Source: Tabrizicola caldifontis (GTDB lineage: Bacteria > Pseudomonadota > Alphaproteobacteria > Rhodobacterales > Rhodobacteraceae). Taken from it: 64,000 nt of DNA. The stretch covers positions 62,001 through 126,000 of the forward strand of contig NZ_SIJH01000002.1 of NCBI RefSeq assembly GCF_004762095.1, read 5' to 3'. Below, in pieces: positions 28,476 through 37,600 of the stretch; the first letter of the stretch is position 1; each line of letters begins with the position of its first letter. The translations under genes were made by a program, and so were the position numbers. The notes below the pieces were generated by a model. It was not told the origin of the DNA. It searched no databases and was given only the letters and a program-made list of their open reading frames with translations.

Positions 28476-28603
28476 CCGATATCACTCATAAGCGTTTTGC
28501 ATTTGCGATTTCTGCGCAGTTGCCTAGCCTACTGACATGACCGGCACACCGGCACATCGCCTCTGCCGCCACGCGGACGCGGTTCATCCACAGGGAGTCT
28601 GAT
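28476..28603 (+). promoter_or_regulatory. Probable promoter region of ydcSTUVW-like operon
   Basis: Locally AT-richer spacer before the binding-protein gene. A possible sigma-70-like pair is TTGCGA (28503-28508) and TAGCCT (28525-28530), 16 bases apart. The stretch TGCGATTTCTGCGCA near 28504-28518 has partial dyad symmetry and could be a LysR-type site. Both are visual matches only. The binding-protein ATG is preceded by AGGGAG. Confidence 0.35.
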
Positions 28604-29761
28604 ATGCAATCCATTAAACTCATGGCCACGACGGCTCTTTGCGCGTTGACCGGCCTTGGCCCTGCCCTTGCCCAGATCACCGAGATCGGCGCCCCCGAGG
28701 GGCAGGTGAACATCGTCGCATGGCCCGGCTACATCGAACGCGGCGAGACGATGAAGGAATTCGACTGGGTCACCAAGTTCGAGGAAGCCACCGGCTGCAA
28801 GGTCAACGTCAAGACCGCCAACACCAGCGACGAAATGGTGGCGCTGATGAACGAAGGCGGGTTCGACCTGGTCACCGCATCGGGCGATGCCAGCCTGCGG
28901 CTGGTGGCAGGCGACAGGGTGCAGCCGATCAACATCGACCTGATCCCGTCCTGGAACACGGTGGACGACCGCTTGAAGAGCGCACCTTGGCACACGGTGA
29001 ACGGCGTGCACTACGGCGTGCCCTACATGTGGGGGCCGAACGTGCTGATGTACAACACCGAGGTATTCAAGGAGCCGCCAACCTCGTGGAATGTGGTGTT
29101 CGAAGAGATGACGCTGCCTGACGGCAAGTCGAACAAGGGGCGGGTGCAGGCCTATGACGGCCCGATCCACATTGCCGACGCCGCGCAGTATCTGATGTTC
29201 CACAAGCCCGAACTGGGCATTACCTCGCCCTACGAGCTGAACGAGGAACAGTACAAGGCCGCGCTGGACCTATTGCGTCAGCAGCGCAACCTGGTCAGCC
29301 GTTACTGGCATGATGCCTTCATCCAGATCGACGACTTCAAGAACGAGGGCGTCGTGGCCTCGGGCTCCTGGCCATTCCAGGTTAACCTGCTGAAGGCGGA
29401 TGGTCAGCCGGTGGCCTCGACGATCCCGCAGGAAGGCGCCACCGGCTGGGCCGACACCACGATGATGCATGTGAATGCCGCCAACCCGAACTGCGCCTAT
29501 CTGTGGATGGAGCATACACTGTCCTCGAACCTGCAATCGGATCTCGCGGTCTGGTTCGGCGCCAACCCCAGCGTGCCGGCCGCCTGCACCGATGGTCGCG
29601 GCATGTCCACCGCCGAAAGCTGTGCGGCGAACGGGATGAACGATTTCGACAAGATCCGGTTCTGGACCACCCCGGTGTCGAACTGCTCTCAGGGCGAAGG
29701 GGCTTGTGTGCCCTATTACCGCTGGGTGTCCGATTACATCGGCGTGATCGGCGGGCGCTGA
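28604..29761 (+). CDS. YdcS-like polyamine-type ABC binding protein
   Basis: A 385-residue periplasmic binding protein with a signal peptide ending about residue 24 (LTGLGPALAQ). The mature chain shows the PotD/YdcS pattern: VNIVAWPGYIERG, FEEATGCKVNVK, and YGVPYMWGPNVLMYN. Cysteines near the C-terminus (in PAACTDGRG, ESCAANG, SNCSQGEGACVP) suggest disulphides, as in the E. coli YdcS group. It opens a run of five genes in the same order as E. coli ydcSTUVW, ending in an aminobutyraldehyde-type dehydrogenase, so putrescine or a related amine is the likely substrate; this is inference from synteny. Confidence 0.88.
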   Translation: MQSIKLMATTALCALTGLGPALAQITEIGAPEGQVNIVAWPGYIERGETMKEFDWVTKFEEATGCKVNVKTANTSDEMVALMNEGGFDLVTASGDASLRLVAGDRVQPINIDLIPSWNTVDDRLKSAPWHTVNGVHYGVPYMWGPNVLMYNTEVFKEPPTSWNVVFEEMTLPDGKSNKGRVQAYDGPIHIADAAQYLMFHKPELGITSPYELNEEQYKAALDLLRQQRNLVSRYWHDAFIQIDDFKNEGVVASGSWPFQVNLLKADGQPVASTIPQEGATGWADTTMMHVNAANPNCAYLWMEHTLSSNLQSDLAVWFGANPSVPAACTDGRGMSTAESCAANGMNDFDKIRFWTTPVSNCSQGEGACVPYYRWVSDYIGVIGGR

Positions 29762-29773
29762 TGCGCCCCCTTG

Positions 29774-29797
29774 CCCCCCTTGCGCAAGCAAGGGGGG
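29774..29797 (+). promoter_or_regulatory. Intercistronic hairpin after ydcS-like gene
   Basis: A perfect 8 bp stem, CCCCCCTT (29774-29781) with AAGGGGGG (29790-29797), 8-base loop, 12 bases after the binding-protein stop and followed by ATATTAG. Likely protects the upstream message or attenuates read-through. Confidence 0.75.
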
Positions 29798-29847
29798 ATA
29801 TTAGCCGGGCCTGAAGCCCTAGCCCTGCCGGCCGACCCCTGCGCCTC

Positions 29848-29884
29848 CTACCCCCCTCGTCGGGGGGTAGGGTGGGATGGGGGG
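29848..29884 (+). repeat. Hairpin plus four-run G tract (possible G-quadruplex)
   Basis: A perfect 9 bp stem CTACCCCCC (29848-29856) / GGGGGGTAG (29862-29870) whose right arm continues into GGG-T-GGG-AT-GGGGGG, giving four G runs in 29862-29884 on the coding strand. The RNA could fold either as the hairpin or as a quadruplex, about 30 bases before the ATPase start codon, which itself has no clear ribosome-binding site. A similar element lies at 62167-62268. Confidence 0.7.
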
Positions 29885-29914
29885 AGCCGGGTTCAGATTG
29901 CGTGACCCGTTTCC

Positions 29915-30901
29915 ATGACCGCAGCCGTCGAATTCCAGAATGTCTCCCGCCACTTCGGCAGTGTCCGTGCCGTCGATGGCGTGGACCTGACCATCGCCGA
30001 AGGCAGTTTCTTCGCCATGCTCGGGCCGTCAGGCTCGGGCAAGACCACCTGCCTGCGGCTCATCTCGGGATTCGAAAAGCCGACATCGGGCACGATCCGC
30101 ATCTTCGGCGAAGATGTCTCCTCGGTTCCGCCGCATCTGCGCAACGTCAACACGGTGTTCCAGGACTATGCGCTGTTTCCGCACATGAACGTGCGCGACA
30201 ACGTGGCCTACGGGCTAATGGTCAAGGGCATGGGCCGCGCCCAGCGCCATGCAAAGGCCGAGGAGATGCTGGCGCTGGTGAAACTGTCCGGCTACGGCGA
30301 CCGCAAGCCCGCGCAGCTGTCGGGCGGGCAGCGTCAGCGTGTGGCGCTGGCCCGCGCCCTGGTGAACGAGCCGCGCGTGCTGCTGCTGGACGAGCCACTG
30401 GGCGCCCTTGACCTGAAGCTGCGCGAGGCGATGCAGGACGAGCTGAAGGCCCTGCAACACAAGCTGGGGCTGACCTTCGTCTTCGTCACCCACGACCAGC
30501 ACGAGGCCCTGTCGATGGCCGACCATCTGGCCGTCTTCAACGAGGGGAAGATCGCCCAGATCGGCACCCCGCAAGACATATATGACCGCCCTGCCACGCG
30601 GTTCGTGGCGGATTTCGTCGGCTCGTCCAACGTGCTGCCGCCCGAACTGACCCGCGCGCTTGGCGGACCGCCGCAATGGGCAAGCCTGCGCCCCGAAGCG
30701 ACGAAGCTGGCCGCAACCGGGCCGGTCTCGGGCCCGGTGACGGCGCTGCGCTACCTGGGATCCGGCACACGGGTGGTGATCCGGGCAGGCGAAACCGAGA
30801 TCGCCGCGCTGGTCCCCGCAGGCGAGCCGGTGCCGGCCGAGGGCGAGATCCGCGCCATCGCCTTCGCGCCGCAGGCCCTGCATCTGATGGGAGAAGCGTG
30901 A
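29915..30901 (+). CDS. YdcT-like ABC ATP-binding protein
   Basis: A 328-residue importer ATPase. Walker [11 protein letters not shown]-loop in FQDYALFP, signature LSGGQRQR, Walker [12 protein letters not shown] and switch THDQHEALS are all intact. The C-terminal TOBE-like region is rather short (from about residue 240). Start at 29915 lacks a recognisable ribosome-binding site and is preceded by two hairpins, so expression is probably lower than the binding protein. Two permease genes follow after a 208-base gap holding repeats. Confidence 0.92.
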   Translation: MTAAVEFQNVSRHFGSVRAVDGVDLTIAEGSFFAMLGPSGSGKTTCLRLISGFEKPTSGTIRIFGEDVSSVPPHLRNVNTVFQDYALFPHMNVRDNVAYGLMVKGMGRAQRHAKAEEMLALVKLSGYGDRKPAQLSGGQRQRVALARALVNEPRVLLLDEPLGALDLKLREAMQDELKALQHKLGLTFVFVTHDQHEALSMADHLAVFNEGKIAQIGTPQDIYDRPATRFVADFVGSSNVLPPELTRALGGPPQWASLRPEATKLAATGPVSGPVTALRYLGSGTRVVIRAGETEIAALVPAGEPVPAEGEIRAIAFAPQALHLMGEA

Positions 30902-30927
30902 TGCGCGGCGCCAGGACCATCCGTCGC

Positions 30928-31017
30928 AGGGGGCGCTGCCCCCTCGCGCCTTGCGGCGCTCACCCCCGGGATATTTCGGAACGGAAGAAGTATGGCGGGA
31001 TGCGGCTTCTTCCGTTC
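30928..31017. repeat. Intergenic inverted-repeat element in ydcT-ydcU gap
   Basis: Two structures in one gap. First, a 7 bp hairpin AGGGGGC / GCCCCCT (30928-30944). Second, a perfect 12 bp inverted repeat GAACGGAAGAAG (30979-30990) / CTTCTTCCGTTC (31006-31017), which extends imperfectly outwards through GGGATATTTCG on the left and its mirror GCAACTATTCCC on the right. The left half resembles a repeat I associate from memory with Rhodobacteraceae intergenic regions (CCCCGGGATATTT...GAAGAAG); copy number here is not known. Confidence 0.6.
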
Positions 31018-31109
31018 GCAACTATTCCCGCCAGAGGCTGCGGCGCCGGGCAGGGGCGCACAGGATCGGAACCGGGTATACGGGCAGCATGCTCGGGGGA
31101 GGGTCGGCG

Positions 31110-32048
31110 ATGAGCGCGCCGGCAATCCTGCCCGCAAGGGGCGCGGCCGACCGGCTGACCGGTGTCTTCTGGCGACGGCCGAACCTGCTGCTGCTTATCC
31201 TCGTGACCCCGCCACTGCTTTGGCTGGGGGTGGTCTATCTGGGCTCGCTTGCGGCGCTGCTGCTGCAAAGCTTCTACTCGATCGACGAATTTTCCGGCGT
31301 GGTGAAGGAGGAATTCACGCTCAAGACCTATGCCGAACTGTTCCGCGCGCAGAATCTGGACATCATCCTGCGAACCGTGGTCATGGCGGCAGCGGTGACG
31401 CTGGCCTGCGCGATCCTGGCCTTCCCCATTGCCTATTTTGCGGCGCGATACGCGCGCGGCCCATGGAAGGCCGCCTTCTACCTGGGCGTCATGCTGCCCC
31501 TTTGGTCGAGCTATCTGGTCAAGGTCTATGCCTGGAAGCTGATCCTGGCCAAGGAAGGGGTGCTGACCTGGGCCGCCTCGGGCACCGGCACGGGCTTTCT
31601 GATCGACGGGATCCTGTCGATCCCCGGGCTGGAAGGTTCGTCCCTGTCCACCTCGCCCTTCGGTACCTTCCTGGTCTTCGTCTATATCTGGTTGCCCTAC
31701 ATGATCCTGCCGATGCAGGCGGCGCTGGAGCGGGTGCCCAACTCGATGCTGGAGGCCTCGGCCGACCTGGGCGCCACAAGGGGGCAGACCTTCCGCACGG
31801 TAATCCTGCCGCTTGCCATGCCGGGGGTGATCGCGGGGTCGATCTTCACCTTCTCGCTGACCCTGGGGGACTACATCATCCCGCAGATCGTGGGGAATTC
31901 CTCACGCTTCATCGGCCTTGCGGTCTATCAGCTGCAGGGCACCGCCGGGAACATTCCGCTGGCCGCAGCCTTCGCGGTCGTCCCCATCGTCATCATGCTG
32001 ATCTACCTGACGCTTGCAAAACGTGCGGGGGCCTTCGATGCGCTCTGA
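31110..32048 (+). CDS. YdcU-like ABC permease
   Basis: A 312-residue inner-membrane permease of the PotB type with six main hydrophobic segments and the coupling motif [20 protein letters not shown] (about 214-233). ATG at 31110 is preceded by GGGGGAGGG; the longer open frame upstream is repeat sequence, not protein. Overlaps the next permease gene by 11 bases. Confidence 0.91.
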   Translation: MSAPAILPARGAADRLTGVFWRRPNLLLLILVTPPLLWLGVVYLGSLAALLLQSFYSIDEFSGVVKEEFTLKTYAELFRAQNLDIILRTVVMAAAVTLACAILAFPIAYFAARYARGPWKAAFYLGVMLPLWSSYLVKVYAWKLILAKEGVLTWAASGTGTGFLIDGILSIPGLEGSSLSTSPFGTFLVFVYIWLPYMILPMQAALERVPNSMLEASADLGATRGQTFRTVILPLAMPGVIAGSIFTFSLTLGDYIIPQIVGNSSRFIGLAVYQLQGTAGNIPLAAAFAVVPIVIMLIYLTLAKRAGAFDAL

Positions 32049-32844
32049 CAGGCCCTCTCTGCTGCTCAAGATCACGGCGATCGGCGGGCTTCTGTTCCTG
32101 CACCTGCCGATCCTGTTCATCTTCCTTTACGCCTTCACCACCGAGGAACGCACCTACCAGTTCCCGCCCCCCGGCCTGACGCTGAAATGGTTCGGTGTCG
32201 CCTGGGAACGGCCCGACATCTGGCCGCCGCTCTACCTGTCGCTGAAGGTGGCGGCCATCGCCACGCTGATGGCCATGGTTCTGGGCACGCTGGCCGCTGC
32301 CGCGATGAGCCGGGCGCGGTTCTTCGGGCGCGATCAGTTGTCCTTGCTGATCATCCTGCCCATCGCCCTGCCGGGCGTCATCACGGGGATGAGCCTGCGG
32401 TCGGCCTTCGGGATCATGGACATCCCGTTTTCCACCTGGACCATTGTGCTGGGCCACGCGACCTTCTGCATCGTCATCGTCTACAACAATGCCGTCGCCC
32501 GGATGCGGCGCCTGTCGGGCGGGATCATGGAGGCCAGCGCCGACCTGGGCGCCAATGCCTTCCAGACCTTCCGCTACGTGCTGCTGCCCAACCTGGGCTC
32601 GGCCCTTCTGGCCGGGGGGATGCTGGCCTTCGCGCTGTCGTTCGACGAGGTGATCGTCACCACCTTTACCGCGGGCCAGCAATCCACTCTGCCGATCTGG
32701 ATGCTGAACGAGCTGGTCCGCCCGCGTCAGCGCCCTGTGACCAATGTCGTCGCGATCGTGGTCTTTGCCGCCACCTTCATGCCGATCCTCATCGCCTACT
32801 ACCTCACCCGCGGCGGGTCCGAGACCGCCGGCATGGGCAAATAA
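32038..32844 (+). CDS. YdcV-like ABC permease
   Basis: A 268-residue inner-membrane permease of the PotC type. Six hydrophobic segments and the coupling motif [20 protein letters not shown] (about 163-182) are visible. ATG at 32038 lies inside the end of the ydcU-like gene; a TTG 24 bases upstream is possible but less likely. The stop is followed directly by GGGAGG, the ribosome-binding site of the dehydrogenase gene. Confidence 0.91.
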   Translation: MRSDRPSLLLKITAIGGLLFLHLPILFIFLYAFTTEERTYQFPPPGLTLKWFGVAWERPDIWPPLYLSLKVAAIATLMAMVLGTLAAAAMSRARFFGRDQLSLLIILPIALPGVITGMSLRSAFGIMDIPFSTWTIVLGHATFCIVIVYNNAVARMRRLSGGIMEASADLGANAFQTFRYVLLPNLGSALLAGGMLAFALSFDEVIVTTFTAGQQSTLPIWMLNELVRPRQRPVTNVVAIVVFAATFMPILIAYYLTRGGSETAGMGK

Positions 32845-32857
32845 GGGAGGAAACCCC

Positions 32858-34300
32858 ATGACTCTGCACCAATCCATCCACACCCAGTTGCTCATCGGGC
32901 CCAACTTCGAGACCGGCCAGGAAACCCCCGAGCCGATCCTGAACCCCCGCACCGGCGGGCTTATCCTTGAGGTGCCCGAGGCATCGACCGCCCAGGTCGA
33001 TCGCGCTGTCGCCGCCGCCCGTGCGGCCTTCGACAGCTGGTCGCGTACCACGCCGGCTGAACGGTCGGCCGTGCTGCTGGCCATCGCCGACCGGATCGAG
33101 GCCGAAGCGGATGCCTTCGCCAGCCTCGAGGCCCTGAACTGCGGCAAGCCGATCAATGCCGCCCGGAACGATGAAATCCCGGCGATCGTCGATTGCTTCC
33201 GCTATTTCGCCGGGGCGGTGCGCTGCATGACCGGCACGGTGGCGGGGGAATATCTGTCGGGCCACACCAGCATGATCCGTCGTGACCCGATCGGCGTCAT
33301 CGCCTCGATCGCACCGTGGAACTATCCGCTGATGATGATGGCCTGGAAACTGGGCCCGGCCATCGGGGGCGGTAACACGGTGGTGTTCAAGCCCAGCGAA
33401 CAGACGCCGCTAACCGCACTGAAGCTGGCGCACATCCTGGCCGATGTGCTGCCGGAAGGCGTAGTGAACGTGATCGCCGGGCGGGGCCACACGGTGGGGA
33501 ACCATCTGATCAACCATCCGCAGGTGGACATGATCAGCCTTACCGGCGACGTGGCCACCGGCAAGAAGATGCTGGATGCCGCCGCCAAGACGGTGAAGCG
33601 CACGCATCTGGAACTGGGCGGCAAGGCCCCGGTCGTGGTCTTCGACGATGCCGACATCGGCGCGGTGGTCGAGGGGCTGCGCGCCTTCAGCTTCTACAAC
33701 GCCGGGCAGGACTGCACCGCCGCCTGCCGGGTCTATGCGGGCAAGAAGATCTATGAAAACGTGGTAGCCGATCTGACCGCAGCAGCATCCTCGATCGTGC
33801 TGGGGGACGAGGACGACACCAGGAACGAGATCGGCCCCCTGATCAGCCAACGCCAGCGCGACCGGGTGGCCAGCTTCGTCAACCGCGCGCGCGAGTTGAA
33901 CCACATCCACATCACCACGGGCGGCGAGGCGATGGACCAAGGCTTCTACTACAAGCCCACCGTCGTTGCCGGCGCCAAGCAGGACGACGAGATCGTCCGG
34001 CGCGAAGTGTTCGGGCCGGTGGTCTCCGTCACCCCGTTCAGTGATGTCGAGGAAGCCGTGACCTGGGCCAACGACAGCGATTACGGTCTGGCCTCATCGG
34101 TCTGGACTAAGGACGTGGGTCGGGCGATGGCGACAGCGGCGCGGCTGCGCTATGGCTGTACCTGGATCAACACGCATTTCATGCTGACCAATGAAATGCC
34201 GCATGGCGGGCTGAAACAGTCGGGCTACGGCAAGGACATGTCGGCCTATGCGCTGGAGGATTACACGGTCGTCCGGCATGTGATGGTCAAGCACGGCTGA
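32858..34300 (+). CDS. Gamma-aminobutyraldehyde dehydrogenase-like (YdcW/PatD-like)
   Basis: A 480-residue NAD-dependent aldehyde dehydrogenase. Catalytic Cys is in [11 protein letters not shown], a stretch close to that of E. coli YdcW; the general-base Glu lies in LELGGKAP and the proline-rich substrate motif in APWNYPLMM. YdcW oxidises 4-aminobutyraldehyde, from putrescine, to GABA. As the last gene of a ydcSTUVW-like operon it links amine uptake to oxidation. The aminotransferase or oxidase that would produce the aldehyde is not in the window. Confidence 0.9.
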   Translation: MTLHQSIHTQLLIGPNFETGQETPEPILNPRTGGLILEVPEASTAQVDRAVAAARAAFDSWSRTTPAERSAVLLAIADRIEAEADAFASLEALNCGKPINAARNDEIPAIVDCFRYFAGAVRCMTGTVAGEYLSGHTSMIRRDPIGVIASIAPWNYPLMMMAWKLGPAIGGGNTVVFKPSEQTPLTALKLAHILADVLPEGVVNVIAGRGHTVGNHLINHPQVDMISLTGDVATGKKMLDAAAKTVKRTHLELGGKAPVVVFDDADIGAVVEGLRAFSFYNAGQDCTAACRVYAGKKIYENVVADLTAAASSIVLGDEDDTRNEIGPLISQRQRDRVASFVNRARELNHIHITTGGEAMDQGFYYKPTVVAGAKQDDEIVRREVFGPVVSVTPFSDVEEAVTWANDSDYGLASSVWTKDVGRAMATAARLRYGCTWINTHFMLTNEMPHGGLKQSGYGKDMSAYALEDYTVVRHVMVKHG

Positions 34301-34623
34301 CGGCGCTTTCCGGTTCGTTGCCCTCTCCGCGCCGGATGTCACCGGCGCAGAGAGGTTGCGGCCTCCAGAGGCAGACCGCATCCGCCAGGCCATGCGTCAT
34401 GCAGTGGCAGGTCCGCGTGCCTGACGAATGGGGCGCCGGCAAATGACCTGCCTGTTGCGCGCTCCGGTCGGGTGCTGGTCATCCACTTTATTCGTCTGCC
34501 TTGCACGCACCGGTTCGGGCCGGTTCGCCCGACTGTCCGTTTCCGGCTGGACATCCGGTTTCGCCGCTGGTTCAAGGACCGCCGAGTTCCGTTTCCCTGC
34601 CACATCACACGGGATCCCGCGCC
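34301..34623. other. 323-base intergenic region with terminator hairpin
   Basis: Apart from the hairpin at 34322-34355 I find nothing definable here: open frames on both strands are short or lack protein-like composition, and there is no tRNA-like fold or repeat. The promoter of the metallophosphatase gene must lie in its right half. Confidence 0.5.
34322..34355 (+). terminator. Long hairpin after ydcW-like gene
   Basis: A 14 bp stem with one mismatch, CCTCTCCGCGCCGG (34322-34335) against CCGGCGCAGAGAGG (34342-34355), and a 6-base loop, 21 bases after the operon stop. Only TTG follows rather than a T tract, so it is terminator-like but not canonical. Confidence 0.65.
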
Positions 34624-35364
34624 ATGCAGCACCTTTACGCCATAGGAGACATCCATGGGCACCTGGATCTGCTGCGGGCCGCGCATGACCTGATTGCCGC
34701 TGACATGGCCCGCCATGGCCCCGGCCCGGTGATCCATCTTGGCGACCTCGTGGATCGCGGGCCGGACAGCCGAGGCGTGATCGACTTTCTGATTGCCGGG
34801 CTTGCCCAGGGCCACGACTGGATCATCCTGAAGGGCAATCACGACCGGATGTTTGCCCGCTTCCTTCGCGATCCCTGGGAACCCGAACCAGGCCTGCGGG
34901 CGGAACTGTCCTGGTTGCACCCACGGCTGGGCGGGGCCGATACCCTGCGGTCCTATGGCGTGGCCAGTGCCGGCGACCGGCCGGTGGAAAAGGTCCATGC
35001 CGAAGCGGTCGAGGCCGTGCCGCAGGCGCATGTCGACTTCCTGACCGCAAGACCGACCCTGCATCTTGCGGGAGAGGCGGCCTTTGTTCATGCCGGAATC
35101 CGCCCCGGCATTGCCCTGTCGGAACAAACCGAAACCGATCTTGTCTGGATCCGCGATCCCTTCCTGACGGCAACCGAAAGCTTCGGGCCGCTGATCGTGC
35201 ATGGTCACACGGCGCTGGACCAGCCGACGCATTACGGAAACCGGCTGAACCTTGATTCCGGCGCCGCCTATGGCGGGCCGCTTTCCGCCGTTGTGATCGA
35301 GGGGCGCGAGGCATGGCTGCTTGCGCCGTCCGGGCGGCAGAAGCTGGCCATTTCACGGGGCTGA
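34624..35364 (+). CDS. Calcineurin-like metallophosphoesterase (PrpA/ApaH-like)
   Basis: A 246-residue two-metal phosphatase. The motif series is complete: GDIHGHLD, GDLVDRGPDS, GNHDR, FVHAGI and VHGHT. It resembles bacterial serine/threonine protein phosphatases and diadenosine tetraphosphatases; which substrate it uses cannot be told. ATG at 34624 gives the family N-terminus MQHLYAIGDIHG. Monocistronic. Confidence 0.92.
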   Translation: MQHLYAIGDIHGHLDLLRAAHDLIAADMARHGPGPVIHLGDLVDRGPDSRGVIDFLIAGLAQGHDWIILKGNHDRMFARFLRDPWEPEPGLRAELSWLHPRLGGADTLRSYGVASAGDRPVEKVHAEAVEAVPQAHVDFLTARPTLHLAGEAAFVHAGIRPGIALSEQTETDLVWIRDPFLTATESFGPLIVHGHTALDQPTHYGNRLNLDSGAAYGGPLSAVVIEGREAWLLAPSGRQKLAISRG

Positions 35365-35411
35365 GATCAGTCTTTCGCCAGCCAAAGCCCATGCCCGGAC
35401 CCGATCAGGGG

Positions 35412-35633
35412 TCAGGGGTGTTCCCGCCGGATCAGCCGCTTGACCGAACGCAGCCCCAGATAGCCGAAGACAAGGCCAGCAAGGCCCACGACCTCGACCA
35501 GCGCAGGGCCGGACGGCATGCCGCGCACAAGCAGTGCCACAGCCATCAGGGCAAGACCCCCGACCGAAACACATAGCCAGAACCAGAGTTCGCCCCTGCT
35601 GGGTCCATAGCGGTAGGGGTTCTTGCCGGTCAT
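35412..35633 (-). CDS. Small two-span membrane protein, function unknown
   Basis: 73 residues from ATG at 35633, preceded by GGAAGA. Two hydrophobic segments (LWFWLCVSVGGLALMAVALLV, shown here to within its limits, about 16-36; and LVEVVGLAGLVFGYLGL, about 45-61) with a basic tail KRLIRREHP. I do not recognise a family. Convergent with the phosphatase gene, divergent from the DUF2585 gene. Confidence 0.65.
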   Translation of the reverse strand: MTGKNPYRYGPSRGELWFWLCVSVGGLALMAVALLVRGMPSGPALVEVVGLAGLVFGYLGLRSVKRLIRREHP

Positions 35634-35815
35634 TCCAGTCTTCCGTGGCGAAGCTTTTGCCGGCGTGGCACGCGGGCATGGCATCCTTTTCAGGATAGGG
35701 CTGAAGGGTGGAAGGCAAGTCCTTGCCGGGCCGCAACAGCCAAAGCGGATGGCAACCGGTGCGGCCAGGCCGCATGCGTATGGACGCTGCGGCCCGCATG
35801 TGCTTCCGTCGCGCC

Positions 35816-36376
35816 ATGACCGGACGCCAGACACCCGCCCTTTTCGTGGCAGGAACCATCCTGCTGACCGCTGCATGGCTGTTGTGGATCGGGCGTGAAC
35901 CGATCTGCCCCTGCGGCCATGTCAGCCTGTGGCATGGCGATGTCGCCAGCGCCGAGAATTCCCAGCACCTGACGGACTGTTATACCCCCAGCCACATCAT
36001 TCATGGCTTCCTGTTCTACGCCGGGCTGTGGCTGGTGGCGCGGCGGCTGTCCTTTGGCTGGCGGCTGTCGATCGCCACCGCGATCGAATGTCTTTGGGAG
36101 ATCATCGAGAATTCCGACGCGGTCATCGAACGCTATCGAACGGTGACCATTTCGCTGGACTACTATGGCGACAGCGTCATCAACACGGTTTCGGACGTGT
36201 TCGCCATGCTGCTTGGCTTCTGGCTGGCCGCCCGCCTGCCGGTCTGGGCCACGGTCGCGCTGATCGTGCTGTTCGAGGGGGCGACGATCTGGATCATCCG
36301 CGACGGGCTGGCGCTGAATATCCTCATGCTGCTCTGGCCGCTTGACTGGGTAGCGGCATGGCAGGCGGCGCGCTAG
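35816..36376 (+). CDS. DUF2585 (UPF0314) membrane protein
   Basis: A 186-residue membrane protein of the alphaproteobacterial DUF2585 family, function unknown. It has about four hydrophobic segments and the family's polar blocks CPCGHVSLWHGDV, SENSQH-like AENSQHLTDCYTPSHIIHG, and WEIIENSDAVIERYR. ATG at 35816 chosen from the family N-terminus; the open frame extends upstream without resemblance. It shares the 4-base palindrome CTAG (36373-36376) with the convergent MFS gene, each reading TAG from it. Confidence 0.85.
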   Translation: MTGRQTPALFVAGTILLTAAWLLWIGREPICPCGHVSLWHGDVASAENSQHLTDCYTPSHIIHGFLFYAGLWLVARRLSFGWRLSIATAIECLWEIIENSDAVIERYRTVTISLDYYGDSVINTVSDVFAMLLGFWLAARLPVWATVALIVLFEGATIWIIRDGLALNILMLLWPLDWVAAWQAAR

Positions 36377-37473
36377 GCGCGCATGCTGCGCATCGACAGT
36401 GCTGCGGCAAGGCCCAACGCAAGGGTGACCCCGGCCAGGATCCAGAAGAAGCCGCGTTCGCCCATGCCCGCCATGATCGGCGCCAGGATCAGCGGGCAGG
36501 CGATTCCGCCGATCAGGCCCGAGGCGATGATGGTGGGCGGCACGCGCAGGTCGTCGCCCATCTTGCGACTGGCGGTGACATAGAAGCCGGGGAAGAACAT
36601 GCCCGCAGGGGCGCCGATCGCGACGAAGAACAGGGCGGGCGAGACAAGGATCGCCCCCAGCGCCAGCACCGCTGTTGCGACGATGGACAGCGTGTAAAGC
36701 AGGAAGGGCGCGATCCGGTGGGCAAAGAACACCAGGGCCACCCGCGACAGCAGGAACACCACGAAGAAGGCGCTGAGAAGCTCGGCCGCCCTCGCCTCGG
36801 TCTCTCCCGCGCGGATAAGGGCGCTCGGTCCAAGGCCGATCAGGCAGGCTTCCAGCCCGATGGCCATGGCGCCGAAACTCATGATCACCCAATGCGGGCG
36901 GAAGGGCCGGGTTTCGCCCGGCGGCGCGGCTGCCGTGCGCCCCGCCGGACCGGCAAAGACCCAAACCACAGCCGCGAAGGCGGCCGTCAGCCCGAAAGAC
37001 CAGCGCGGGTCGCTGCCAAGCGCCACGAAGATCAGCGGTGCCGCGATGGCACCAACCCCGAAGGTGGCGTTCAGCATGCTCAGCATCGAGGGGCCAAGGG
37101 TTCCGAATGCGCGCAGGACGCGCGGGTTGAACACGGCAGTGGACATTCCATAGCCCGCCCCGAAGACCACCGCCCCGGCGATCGTGACCCACCAGCCGAT
37201 CAGCAAGGCCATGATGCCCGCGCCAAGCGCCATCACCGCCAGCGCATGCCGGGGCGTGACATGGGCGCCCCTCAGGTACATCAGCCCCACGCCCAGAAAG
37301 CAGCCCACCCAATGCGCCGAGACCAGAACCCCCGCCTCGGCAAGACTGACAGCGAAGACGCGCGAAAACGCAGGCAGGGCGGGGCCGTAAAGCGACTGGC
37401 CCGCCCCCATCATCACGAATGTCGCCACCCCTGCGACAAGAAGGCCGGCGTTGGCCCGGATCAGCTCTTTCAC
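36373..37473 (-). CDS. MFS transporter
   Basis: A 366-residue major-facilitator carrier with about eleven or twelve hydrophobic segments, slightly short for the family. N-terminal half LVSAHWVGCFLGVGLMYLRG and loop GAHVTPRHALAVM carry the typical G-x-x-x-D/R-like loop between helices 2 and 3. It starts with GTG at 37473, preceded by AGGAG. Substrate unknown. Divergent from the thiolase gene across 127 bp. Confidence 0.83.
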   Translation of the reverse strand: MKELIRANAGLLVAGVATFVMMGAGQSLYGPALPAFSRVFAVSLAEAGVLVSAHWVGCFLGVGLMYLRGAHVTPRHALAVMALGAGIMALLIGWWVTIAGAVVFGAGYGMSTAVFNPRVLRAFGTLGPSMLSMLNATFGVGAIAAPLIFVALGSDPRWSFGLTAAFAAVVWVFAGPAGRTAAAPPGETRPFRPHWVIMSFGAMAIGLEACLIGLGPSALIRAGETEARAAELLSAFFVVFLLSRVALVFFAHRIAPFLLYTLSIVATAVLALGAILVSPALFFVAIGAPAGMFFPGFYVTASRKMGDDLRVPPTIIASGLIGGIACPLILAPIMAGMGERGFFWILAGVTLALGLAAALSMRSMRA

Positions 37474-37600
37474 GATCGGCTCCTGCTTGCCGGCAACGTC
37501 TCCCGCGGCTGTCGGCCGCTGTCAATGACAGCCGTGACGCAACGTCGACTCTGCGCCCGCGCGGATTTCGTGCATTCTGGGCCCACGGACGGAGGCCCCC

